Source of the DNA: Lunularia cruciata
Lineage: Eukaryota; Streptophyta; Marchantiopsida; Lunulariales; Lunulariaceae
Assembly (NCBI GenBank): GCA_948567375.1
Contig: OX419762.1
Location: 34,229,465-34,293,464, forward strand
Reading direction: 5' to 3'
DNA length: 64,000 nt
The position numbers were made by a program, and so were the translations under genes. Each line of letters opens with the position of its first letter. Position 1 is the first letter of the stretch. The notes under the pieces were generated by a model. That model was not told the DNA's origin and ran no database searches. It worked only from the letters and a program-made list of their open reading frames with translations. Below, one piece after another: positions 1 through 10,285 of this stretch.

Positions 1-1376
1 GGATAGTTATTGGAAAGAGGAGGAGAGAAATTAGTGCACTCTTCTTATCTTCTTGCTCGTGTTGAAGAACCTCATCAATGTTGATCCAAATCCAAATCAA
101 TTTGGTTGGCTTACTTGGATCGGACTACTTGAAGATAAGTACACTTTTATATGAGGTCATGTGCACTACAAATAAATAAGTAAATATGAAATAAAAATCT
201 CATGATAAATTTTTGAAATCCAATTATTTCATACCACTTTTGATAGAAGTTATAAAAAATATCAACTTAGGTGTTAAACTTACAATTGACTCGCTACTCA
301 TATTTATTGCTAATAAAAAAATATGAATTGTACAGTCCTATTAATCTGTATAAGTTAGCACCAAAATACCACTATGTTGAGAAACTCTATCTCTTGCGAT
401 ATGAATTTCTCAAAACTGGTTGGGTCTACCAAATGGATTGACATGAATTGGAATGTAAAACATATATACAAAAAGGGAGTTAGAAATAGGAAATGCTATT
501 TAGTCATACACTAGACTTCATTTCCTTTATTACATGTCAAAGTCTCAATTCAAAAGTCAGAGTTGAAGTTTCTCCCAATACTTGCTTACTTTATGATATC
601 ACTTCAACCTTGCTCTACATGTAGCTCAATGAACACTATTGGCTTCTATAACAAGTCACTCCACTTTTCTATGTGTTTATTTGATATGTGTACTCCTCGA
701 GATTGATCCATGAATTTGACCAAAAGTGAATTCAACATACCATTTGGATTCGTCTAGCAATTAATGTAGGTATTTTGGTATCTAGAGTTGGATTTGCTGC
801 ACAAATTAAAGCTATGAAACAAGAAGTGGGATAAAAAATAATTAATTAATATAATTTCTAGTAAATAAATTTTCAAATTAAAATTATCTAAAATTTTAAA
901 ATTTTTTTGAGGATAATTGAACTTATTTTTAAATATCTAACAGTGAATTATCTTAATTCACTATTTTAAATGGCAAAATTTTCACATATTGAAATAAAAA
1001 CTATATATAATCCTTTGATTACACAAAAAATTTCAAATTTATTTCAAATATAAATGGGATGTCCAATATTTTAATGAATATTTTAAATAACACTTTTTCC
1101 CATATTTTCTTAAATACATATGCTTGAGAAATTAATATTATTTTTTATAATCAATTTTACATTTCTTGGATTCTTGAAATTTTCAATATTTTATTCTAAA
1201 AATTATTATTAATTGTATGAAAAAAATAATTACATCAAAATTATTTTAATTTTTTCAATATTTTTATTAAAAATTTTTGGTGATTTCCTTCTTAATTCAA
1301 CAAAAATTCATAAATTTTAATTTTTTGGTTTGCAATTTATGAAAATTTTATTGCAATTAAATGTTTTTCTAAAGAT
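1..1376. other. AT-rich stretch without a recognised gene
   Basis: No coding region, RNA gene or element boundary could be supported here. The part from about 830 to 1370 is extremely AT-rich, with long A and T runs, and shows no repeat structure that I could resolve. Confidence 0.5.
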
Positions 1377-1577
1377 TTACTTTGTGAAATAACTCATGCA
1401 TGGTTCTTGCCTGGAGTAACCAAATCTAGTTGGTAAAAGAAATTTGTAATCCTCTTTTTGTTTTGCAATATCACATGTAAACACACCAACAATATGAAAT
1501 GTTCTTAAAGTTAAATGAGTTCCATGTTCTCCCATAGATTGACTTGCAATAATCCCTACTGTTCCTTTTCTCAAAAA
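1377..1577 (-). pseudogene. rpoC2: Plastid rpoC2 fragment in nuclear DNA (NUPT)
   Basis: The minus-strand reading frame contains [20 protein letters not shown] followed by RTFH and GVFT. This is the hallmark of the plastid RNA polymerase beta'' subunit, whose usual form is [28 protein letters not shown]. After a short gap relative to the family, the frame continues with a stretch resembling the PTRTRHG-type segment that follows in rpoC2. Only about 65 of well over 1,000 codons are present, and no other plastid gene flanks the piece. Several normally invariant residues are changed, for example EPGTQ to EHGTH, so the copy is old and non-functional. In the plastid the protein is a core subunit of the bacterial-type polymerase. 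Here it is best read as plastid DNA transferred to the nucleus and then worn down. Confidence 0.75.
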
Positions 1578-3501
1578 AATTTATTATTTTATATAATTAT
1601 TTATTATGGCTGGGAATCATAAAAGATATGTTGCAAGTATTAACCTTTGAGAAACAAGAGGTATTGGATTCCTTACTATTTCTTTATTGAATCTAGTGGG
1701 GTAATTATTTAAATGCAACAACTAAGGTCATATCATATGCTTGATATATGGTTAACATTCCTTTATATCATTATCCTTTACCATAAAAAGAACAAAGTGA
1801 CATTATTACCAAAGATGCTATAATTGAGTAGTTGGTAGGTAAAATAAATCAAGGAGAAAGAAGAACATACAAAAGAGAAGTTCCTTATGGTACAAAATTG
1901 GCATATTGCTTTTGCAAATTGTGATATGGAGTTCAAAATGAAAGATCATATACGATTATCTTTACCAATTTTAGAAATGAGAACATGGATCTACTAGAGA
2001 ACAATTTGGAACATGGCTTTTTGCTTGGAGTTGCAATCTCACTTAAAATAATATCTTTCATGTATCTCTCTTAAGGAATTTTGAGCCCCATTAATTGCAA
2101 TTTATAAATGTGCATCAACCTTGGATGGTGCTTTATTTCAAAATTGTTAACTTGTAGATTATGGTATATCATTTGAAATCCATACAAGTTCATCACTTTA
2201 TAGTAGAGGTGTTTAACCAAATTTCAGAATATAAAGGTGAATAAAGTCTCAAAGTAGCTAACTCAGATATTCTCACTAATAAGCAATTGCGCCACTTGCA
2301 AGAGTGGCTTTCTCCACATTTCAATAGTCAAAGAGACTAAAACTATGAAAAGTTCAAGAAAGATTCATTGATATTCATTTTCTTTCTTGATGGTTATGAA
2401 CAACTGTTTATAACTCTTAACATTTTAAGATTGTTGGATAGAGAACTCTCGTAAAGAAGTCTTGGTGGATCAGGTGAAGATAAAATAACATAAATGAAGA
2501 TAGTAAAGGATATTTGTAAATAAAACTAGCAGGTCTACTGAATCATATTTTATACAAATAATTAGAAATATTATATAATAGCTTTACTTATCACCACTCA
2601 GATCACCTAGATCTAACTCTATTTTTTGCTTTGGCTAGTCTTGCTAAGTGTAATCAAGCTCAACAAGGCTTTATGTGATTACTTTAGAATCAAATAATCT
2701 GACCAAGGGTACTTTGATATACTCATTGATAATCTCAAGATTTCAAGTTGATATAACCAATAACTAAAATCCAGTAAAATAAAACTACTCTTCATAGAGG
2801 GAATTAAAACTTCAAAACTAGCCTTGATACTCCAATGTCAAAAGAAAATAGAAAAATCACTTTGTGCACTTCATAGGCATATTTATGCAAGATTTCATGG
2901 ATGTTTATTGAAATATTTATGAGATTTTCTTTGAAGTACCATAAAATTATAGGTATCTTTGCTACACTCCTCAAGTGTGCCAGTTTTTGCTCCATATTAT
3001 ATATATATATATATAGGTCTACACATACCAGATTTCAGACTTTCTAGATTATGAGTCTATGAGCTTTTCAACTTCGACTCCATCTAGAACTTATGGTGTA
3101 CTTATACAAGTAGTTCAATTTTAACTTCATCAGTTCCATATTAGTTTGAGATTTGGATATTGAAACCTGTCAAGTTCCAAATTATTATTATGTATGCATT
3201 TTTGAGAGAAATAGAAGACCAGATCTCAATTAATTTTAAATAATAAAATTTCTATATACATTGCAAATGTAGAATTATAAATCCAATTAGAGACAATAAC
3301 ACAACAGTTTTTGAAATGCCTAGAACTCTCAAAAAAAAACCAGAGGATCTCTTTTGAATAGGAAAAAAAAAAGTCAGACCGATTGATCAAATAGTTTATA
3401 TTCCATTTATTATTAAAGAGAAATGTCTTATTGGTAGATATGTCAAAAAAACTATGACTTAATCTTTCTATCATATCTAAATCTTTCTCAAATGTAAATT
3501 A
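1578..3501. other. Unassigned AT-rich stretch
   Basis: No gene could be recognised. A short (AT)n tract lies at about 2996-3016. Short open frames, for example on the minus strand at 2804-2995 and 3226-3474, have AT-rich, low-complexity composition and no family resemblance. Confidence 0.4.
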
Positions 3502-3861
3502 CTATTCACTTGGGATCCACTGAGAAAGTTTGAGGACATACTAACCTAACAAGAACTAAGGGGAAAGTGAATTTCTTAAATCATCCTACTACTTTCCTCT
3601 AAGTGAATGGAGTGAAGTTATTGGACTTTGACTTCATGGTATGATTATTTATCGGAGAACACAATGGGTAAACATATCTATATTACTACTTGAATTCATT
3701 TGAAATATTTATGAGTACTCTCTATATACAATCATACGTATCTGCCATAATTATCAATTGTAGAAAAATTATCATGTTAAATATTTTGACAATCAACTTA
3801 CTTTTGAAATTGGAGTTGAATCCCTTCAAATATGGATTGGTTCTGATTATTTCGTCAAAGC

Positions 3862-4089
3862 TTCCCAAGGTCATCTCAATTGAATAATTAATCTATCAAT
3901 TGATTAAACGAGATTGATCAATTCAAGTAGTGATATCAAAGGGAATTGATATTCTCACACCTCTTTTTGATATTTCCGCACCTTCTCCATGTCATCTCAA
4001 GAGAATAATTAATCTATCGATAATGGTTAAATAACATTGATGAATTAAAATAGTAATATTAAAGTGGAATTGATATTTCCATACCCTAA
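3862..4089. repeat. Tandem duplication of a ~115-bp unit
   Basis: The segment from about 3862 (cttcccaaggtcatctcaat) is repeated from about 3982 (cttctccatgtcatctcaag). Both units run through a run related to aataattaatctatc and end in the GGAATTGATATT motif. The units are diverged. They lie in the core of the inverted-repeat element. Confidence 0.6.
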
Positions 4090-4331
4090 CCGTTTGTAGT
4101 CACAAGTGAGAGCATGATGGCTGATTGATGCTCTTCACTTATATATTTCCGCCCATACATGAAGGCTGAGGCAGCCCCGTTATGTCTGATCCACCGCTTG
4201 AACTCGCTGCATTTGTAATAGAGAGAGTAAACTGTCATGCTCTCCAGTAGAGCCTTAGTAACACCCTCACTCATGACTACAATCGACAAGGTGTGTAAAT
4301 ATAAAAAAGGGGATGTGGAAATATCAAGTTC
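3941..4331. repeat. Inner inverted unit with doubled GATATT...CACC subrepeats
   Basis: The left end at 3941 reads GGGAATTGATATT, then CACACC, a T-run, and a second GATATTTCCGCACC. The right end at about 4287-4331 is its reverse complement, AAGGTGTG...AAATATCAAGTTC. Each arm therefore holds two copies of a GATATT-N3-CACC subunit separated by a T-run. The arms are about 48 bp long. The interior at 4090-4280 is less AT-rich and unassigned. Confidence 0.55.
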
Positions 4332-4335
4332 TTTA

Positions 4336-4431
4336 GGGAATTGATATTTCTACACCCCTTTTTGCCTGGTCATACTACCTGGTAGATCCATAGTAACTAC
4401 AACCGACTAAGGTGTGGAAATATCAATTCCC
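4336..4431. repeat. Small fold-back unit, 96 bp
   Basis: It begins GGGAATTGATATTTCTACACC and ends GGTGTGGAAATATCAATTCCC, a near-perfect inverted pair of about 21 bp around a ~54-bp loop. It uses the same subunit as the neighbouring inverted unit and lies directly beside it. Confidence 0.65.
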
Positions 4432-4612
4432 ATGAAATAGGTTTATTGGTTGTGTTCTCCAATATACAATCCTACCACGAAGTCAAAGCCAACACCTTTA
4501 CTTAGTTCAATTAGTGAAAAGTAGTGGTATTATTTGGGAAATTCACTTTGTCCCTCAGTTATTGTTACATTATTATGCCCTCAAACCTTCTTGATAAGTC
4601 TCAAGTGAATAG

Positions 4613-5944
4613 AAATATTTAAATTTATGGTTAAATACTTTACTCAATCCAAGTAGTTATACACAAGATTACTAGAGGTATTTTCACCTCACGTAAGTTT
4701 TCATCAGAAAGTTCAATTTGAATCTCTGTGATTTTTTCAGACGATGGCTGATTCTCATTTGTTGATGTTACTTTAACTTCTATACCATGGAAAACATTTT
4801 ACCATGTTCTTGATATTATGCATGTACAGTTCTATGTGCTACAGCCCAGATGTAATGAAGGAAAAGGATAGCACCATTAAGGGAGGTGAATACTCTAGTG
4901 CTTGTAAATTCGAATAAGTTGATAGCTCTAGAAATTTATCTGTTGATTCACTTCACTTGTGGTAAAACATTCTGAGTACCTTGCATTTCAGTTGCTTATT
5001 ATATTGTTACGTGTTGCAATGGAGTTGAGACAATGCAAACGCCAACATGTAGACTCATTTGATTTACATAGTGATATTCTAGATATAGTAGGCAGGTTTC
5101 TCATGTCGACAATATTGATCCTTAATTCCAGTTTACTTTTCAACATATATCTTTGTATGGTTTTATCGGGTCTTCCTATTCTTCTTATTATCGTCTACGT
5201 GCCAGTCAGAAGATTAAATGCCACGAGAAAATAATTTTCTGATAAGAATTTTTTAGTAACAAATATTTATTTATTAGGGCTTGACTCCAAAGATCTCTTA
5301 TGTTTTATCCCTCGACAATGGCATTGCTGATAGTTTGATCCACGAAGCTCGTTCACCGGGAACAAATTACAAACTGGAGTGTGTTTAATTCATCCGCATA
5401 TTCTCGATACCTACCTCTTAGCTGCTCTCTTTCTTGACTACCATAGGTTCCACCCTTTGCATGCATATTCGTTTCTAAATTCGTTATTCATGCGGTAGGA
5501 ATCAATCTTAGTTATTTTTAAAAGATGATTATTGTTCATATAGTTCATATAGTTGGATACTTAGGAGAGAGAGGGAATGGGAGAGAGAGAAAGGAGACCT
5601 TAAATGAAAGGATATTATAGAGTTTTAGAGAGCTTATCTGCATATGTCACAATAGTGAATAGTTAATTTTGATTGTTTTTCAATTTTGGTTCCATTGGTA
5701 CCTAGATGGAAGGCTGTGGAGAATTGAATAGAAAGTTATGAGGGCTTTTAGATTTTTTTAGGGTTTAGAGTGATTACTTTACATTGAGAATGATAGGTCT
5801 AGAATTTTCATTTCTAATCTCTTGGTATTCATGTTTTACTTCCATGTGAACTTAGTTTGAAAACTTTTCAAATGGAAATTGAAAGTTATGAGAGTCTATG
5901 TTTTTTAGGGTTTGTAGAGATTGCATTTACTCATCTGAGTTGGG
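4613..5944. other. Unassigned stretch before the LINE
   Basis: No supported gene. A plus-strand frame at 4959-5234 is hydrophobic near its end but has no family resemblance. A worn direct repeat of about 45 bp occurs at about 5735 and again at about 5882 (gaaagttatgag followed by a tagggtt motif). It may be part of the 5' untranslated region of the LINE downstream. Confidence 0.35.
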
Positions 5945-6077
5945 ATGTTAGGGGTTGTGGTTTTTCAGGTATGGGGAGATATGGAGAGGAGCATCATTTG
6001 TTATGATCATTATTCTTGTGCTAACCATGGCTACACTTCTCCATGTGGGAGTACGTACAGCGGTTCGGGATACACCA

Positions 6078-6140
6078 TGCCTAGTGTGTCACCGATGCTT
6101 TACCTTGGAAGGGGTAAAGTCCCATGTGGGAAGGGTGCAC
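6078..6140 (+). other. C2H2 zinc finger of the LINE protein
   Basis: The frame encodes PCLVCHRCFTLEGVKSHVGR followed by VH. Spacing C-x2-C-x11-H-x4-H fits a nucleic-acid-binding C2H2 finger. In R2-type LINEs such a finger near the N terminus contacts the DNA target. It lies about 900 bp ahead of the RT remnant. Confidence 0.65.
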
Positions 6141-6956
6141 AAGGACTAGGATTGGATCACTTAGGATACTCACGTGAGGCAAGCAAGCACATTGACAGCA
6201 ATGACACTCAAGATTACGTATGATTCTTTTATATAGACCTTTGTTGATTTATTTAGGGATACCAATCAAGTCATAGGAGTGGTTAGCATCTCGGGCGGGT
6301 TGTATCTTGTGGTTATTTGAGACTAACTTTCCATGTCCACATCTATTCCATAGGCTACCCCATACACTCCATGATGAGGCTAGACATGCTTTTTGCCCAC
6401 CATTTGATTCTTTGGCATGTGATCACATGCCAAGTTAACATGGTTCTTTTTCCTCTTAATCCCTCAATAGCACTTTTGTTATGTTAGAGGAGGATGTGCA
6501 GAGCATAGAGAGGTGGCCGTTAGATTTTGTTGATATTGAGCAAGGGATTGGGCTGCCCTATAGGAGGAGTTGGTTAGGGTTGCACATTTTAGGAGACAAG
6601 TTCTATCATATGATACCATAGAGTCCACTCAATTATGATGGTGTAGGATATTGGGTCAAGTGGGAGAGTTAAGTAGAGTAGCACAAGCACTACATTCTTT
6701 GTTTATAGCTAGTCCCATTGATGAGACTATCTCTTCCTTTTGCTCACTACATCCTATGGCAAGAGAGGGAGTACCATTAGAGGTCTTAGATTTTCAGTTT
6801 GAGCAACTTTTATCTCTTTATAGGTCACTTTTTGCACAAGCATTGTGCATTGCCCCTCGCTTCTCCTCAAAAGGCTTATCAAGGATGGTATATTAGCATC
6901 TTAGAGATTTCTTTCAAGAAAATGATCCTTCTAGTGGATTTACCAAGCTATTTTAG

Positions 6957-7560
6957 GTGGCTGTAGCAATGGCAAGGAGAGATATCCCTATATCATTTAG
7001 TTGGGTGTTAGGGGCTAATCAAATTCTCACAATAAAGAAGGGCACATGGAGCATTAGACCGATTGCTATTGGAGAGATCTTTTTGTGCTTGGTTAGCCAT
7101 ACCATTATCCTTCAACATCAAGTTCACTTCCAAGAGCATCTAAGTCCATATCAATTTGGAGTAGCTACACCTAGAAGTTGTGAAGCTATTTCTCTAAACA
7201 TTAGGGCACTCTTAGATATATGTCCTAAGTGGATTGTCCTACAAGTGAATGTTAATAATGCTTTTAATAGCATCTCTTGGGCATCCATCTTAGAGAGCTT
7301 AAGGATTTCATTGGATCCTTGGTGAGTCTCATTCCTTTTGTGCAGTCATTCCATGGCTCTCTTGCTTCTCTTTACTACAAACATGGGTGGTCATAGGAGG
7401 GAGTATTGTCTTGGAATCAATTGTCAGTACACAATAAGGAGATCCTTTAAGAAGACCTTTGTTTGCTACGGCTCACTTCAAAGCTCTCATATCTACTAAT
7501 TTGGCCATACCAAGTTCTGTATTTCTCCCCTTAGCAAACAATACACACATTGTGAGCCCG
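6957..7560 (+). pseudogene. LINE reverse transcriptase core
   Basis: An open stretch of 122 codons (6957-7325) carries RPIAIGE, the PYQFGV segment, CEAISLNIRALLDICPKW and VLQVNVNNAFNS. These match the fingers and motif A of non-LTR reverse transcriptases, where the last segment normally reads KVDFxNAFNS. A second frame at 7522-7560 carries FLPLANNTHIVSP, matching motif C, which normally reads L-A-D-D. Both aspartate positions are Asn here. The line KLHLVGLRVKASKCKAWSPS at about 7600-7660 fits the thumb-side segment of the same family. Confidence 0.7.
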
Positions 7561-8503
7561 ATAGATCAGATTAGGTAGGCCTTTGCTCAGTTGAGTACCA
7601 AGCTACATCTTGTAGGCTTGAGAGTCAAGGCGTCAAAGTGCAAAGCATGGTCCCCTTCAATTATCCCTTCCTATCTTGAGCTTCTAGAGATGTGTGTCTC
7701 ATCTACAAATGGACTAGGTATTCTTGGAGTGCCAATAGGATCCAAGGATTTTATCATATAGTTCTTAGAAATTGCCCTTGTAGAGGATATTCTCCATGTG
7801 GATGACCTTCTTCTACTAGAAGATCTGCAAGTGGCATTTGGTATACTCTCCTATCAATTGACTTACCTTCTCCGCATGGTTCTCACTTCCTTGACTTTCC
7901 TACCACATTTGAGAGCTTTTGATAGGAGGATTATGGGAGTCTTTGGTGATATCATCAAACCAAGGACATTTGAGTGTGTAATGGGGGATTTGGCAAGTAG
8001 ATAGACATCTCTACCAATATTGTATGGAGGGGTAGGCCTATTATCTATGGAGGAGATGACACCCATGCATTTTTGGGTAGTTGGACTCTCTTGGCACCCC
8101 TACTTTCCTCCCATTTTGTGGTTGCTGATAGGCCAATTTTGGAGACATATGTGACCAAGGTGGAGGAGGGATTCTTTTCTCTCTAGGTTTTTTTATAGTA
8201 GATGAGAGATGGTCTATCAACATAGGCATGAGAGTACCTTCCATCCTTTGCTTCACTACCATAGGATTGGACTAGATGTTTATAATCTTCCTTGATGGAG
8301 CAACCATGTTAGCAATGCTACATTCTCTCTTAGTTGACTTGTCCATTCCTTGGGCCACTAGAGCACATCTTCTCTCTTGCTTCATCAAGGATGAAGACTC
8401 TTGGATCCTAGCTTAATTGTGCATTAGGGCATTCCAACTTGCACCATCCACCTTCTCTACAATGATGAGGTTTTGTTAGGTATGGTCCACCACATCTACA
8501 TCT

Positions 8504-9088
8504 TTGTTACTCACTTGTGAGTGTGGTTCTACGCTAGATGCAATAGCGGTCCATATGACACAATGTCCTTTTGGAGGACAAAGGATAGCTACCCATGATG
8601 CCATCAAGGATATAGTGTATCCACTCTCTTGTGCTATGGCACGAGAGAGTGGATACCTTGCTTGGAGGGGAGCATTCATATTCTTTGTAGACAACATGTG
8701 TCCAAGTAGACTTATACTTGGTCCAAGATGATCAGATAATAATGGCGGATGTTGTAGTTATAGACCCTACGCATGATGTAGTTTTGGAGGGAGTGATTAC
8801 TCATCCTCTTGGATGGATGGAGAGCAAAGCTTTAAAATGGAAGGTCTCAAAGTATAGGGGTATGTAGTGAGGTCACCTCCTTGTTCCTCTAGCCTTGGAG
8901 TTATTGGAGTGATAGACATGGCCTTTGACACATTTGTTAGGGAGTGCACAAGAGCTTATCATATTAGACATAAGGGGCTATCACTCTCACTCTCATACTT
9001 TGTAGCATACTTTAGACAGCATGTGTCCATTGCTCTACAAAGAGCATTGGCTGGTGCAATCCATAGGAGAAGCAATCACTCTAGGTGA
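8504..9088 (+). pseudogene. LINE C-terminal finger and restriction-like endonuclease
   Basis: The frame from 8504 has CECG...H...C, then GGQRIATHDAIKDIVYPL, the usual continuation after the CCHC-type finger in RLE LINEs. A second frame from 8742 has ADVVVIDPTHDVVLEGVITH, with the Asp and Glu of a PD-x12-(D/E) nuclease site in place. A third frame (8867-9088) has GVIDMAFDTFVRECTRAYH and RQHVSIALQRALAGAIHRR, a tail typical of the same proteins. The nuclease nicks the DNA target to prime reverse transcription. The frames are offset, so no protein is made. Confidence 0.65.
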
Positions 9089-9150
9089 TGTTTCTTTAAA
9101 TGCTCTAGTAGTTGGTAGACCTTATGATTTGCATAACTTGGATATTTTAG

Positions 9151-9876
9151 GTGCAGTAGGGCATTTTTAGGTGCAGAAGGGCATATTTCTCATATCAAAA
9201 CTATGTAGACCTAGCGCTATTTCCCTCTTTTCTCTCTCCCTTGTAAGGCTTGATGGGGTCTTCCTATCCTTCATGTGTTCTTTGTGGTTGCCTTTTCTTT
9301 TCCTTTAAGTATTTTGATATGGTACTTTCAAAGTAACTACAAATCCAAATTAGATGCTCAAAATGTTTTGGATAAGGATGAATAAGGACAAAATAGTACT
9401 TTAACTATATACGTTACTACAATTATACAATCTAAATGTAGACAAGATTGCATCAATATGCAAAAATCAGGATCTTGAACTCGGCCTCAATTGCTTAGAT
9501 CATTCTGGAAAAAATATTTCAGTGTCTTCCATACTTCTTGATTAAGCATCAAATTTTACATCATTTAATACCAATTCAACATGGAAATCTCAACAACATT
9601 TGGTTGCTAAAATTTAGATTACATACAATTCTGGATTCAAAAAAGTTATCATTCAAGAGTTGAGACTTATTTTGACCCCGTATGATACTTATTGTGGTAC
9701 TTATACTCTAATTTATCACATTGATGATACAATCATTTACAGTTAGTTAGAAGAGAATAGATCACTTCATACTGATCACGTATGTCTTACAAAGAAGTCC
9801 TTTAAATGGCTTAATAAAATTAATTGCATTGGATATTTAATTGTCTTTCAAGATTATAAGTATTATCTTGAAAGAC
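9151..9876. other. Unassigned stretch between LINE and LTR copy A
   Basis: A 25-bp near-duplicate (aggtgcagtagggcatttttaggtgcagaagggcat) lies at 9150-9185, perhaps in the LINE 3' region. The rest is AT-rich and unassigned. Bases 9872-9876 (AAGAC) are the left target duplication of copy A. Confidence 0.4.
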
Positions 9877-10285
9877 TATGGTACCCACATTTTTTTTTTC
9901 AAAATGGAGAAGAAGAAGTGTATAGAGAAGTTGGATTGCGCCTATATGGCCAAAGAAGGCAAAGAAAAGAGTCTTCAGGATGAAACCCAAGGTAACATGG
10001 CTTCAGGTCATAGGGTGAAGTACTCATACTTGCCTTGTCAGCATACAACCTGAAGTAAGAAGTGTTCATATCGGGGAGAGCTCAACCCGAAGTGAAGATA
10101 GTGTAACAACCTTTCTTCGGGGCAAGAAGTTCAAGAAGGGACAGTTCAAAAACTGGTGGTCATACGTGTGAAGTACACTTGATAGTGACACGCGTATGCA
10201 AGAGGTGTGTTTTCTTGGTAGAAACTTGAATTGAAGAGAGACAAAGAAGGCGCGACTCTATAAAAATCAAGCTAACGACAAAGCA

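Larger units (their letters stand above)
3502..4612. mobile_element. Long-inverted-repeat (fold-back or MULE-like) element
   Basis: Bases 3502-3672 and 4441-4612 are reverse complements of each other over about 170 bp. The outer ends are CTATTCACTTG and CAAGTGAATAG; the inner ends both contain a GGAGAACACAA motif. The arms differ at roughly one base in six and carry small indels, so the element is old. The ~770-bp core holds no transposase. It is filled with a tandem duplication and smaller inverted units, listed separately. Long arms of this kind are typical of Mutator-like or fold-back non-autonomous elements. I could not see a clean target duplication in the AT-rich flanks, so the superfamily stays open. 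Confidence 0.7.
5945..9150 (+). mobile_element. Broken R2-like LINE with restriction-like endonuclease end
   Basis: Parts lie in order on the plus strand, spread over all three frames. There is a C2H2 zinc finger at 6078-6140 (CLVC, then 11 residues, H, 4 residues, H). The reverse transcriptase follows at about 6950-8000, with RPIAIGE, then VNVNNAFNS at about 7245-7271 (motif A region) and LPLANNTHI at 7525-7551 (motif C region). A cysteine-histidine finger lies at 8516-8566 (C-x-C-x9-H-x3-C). Next comes a D-x12-E endonuclease signature at 8748-8789 (ADVVVIDPTHDVVLE), and a conserved tail at 8890-9130. A single N-terminal finger, RT, then a CCHC-like finger and PD-(D/E)XK-type nuclease is the R2/RLE LINE layout. 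Both catalytic Asp pairs of the RT read Asn, and there are many stops and frame changes, so the copy is dead. A poly-A tail or target duplication was not found. Confidence 0.75.

Noticed and set aside
4959-5234. Small membrane protein gene
   Set aside because: A hydrophobic end alone, in AT-rich DNA without start context, homologue or splice signals, is not enough.
5945-6223. Stand-alone zinc-finger gene
   Set aside because: The finger sits at the expected place ahead of the LINE RT and has no gene structure of its own.
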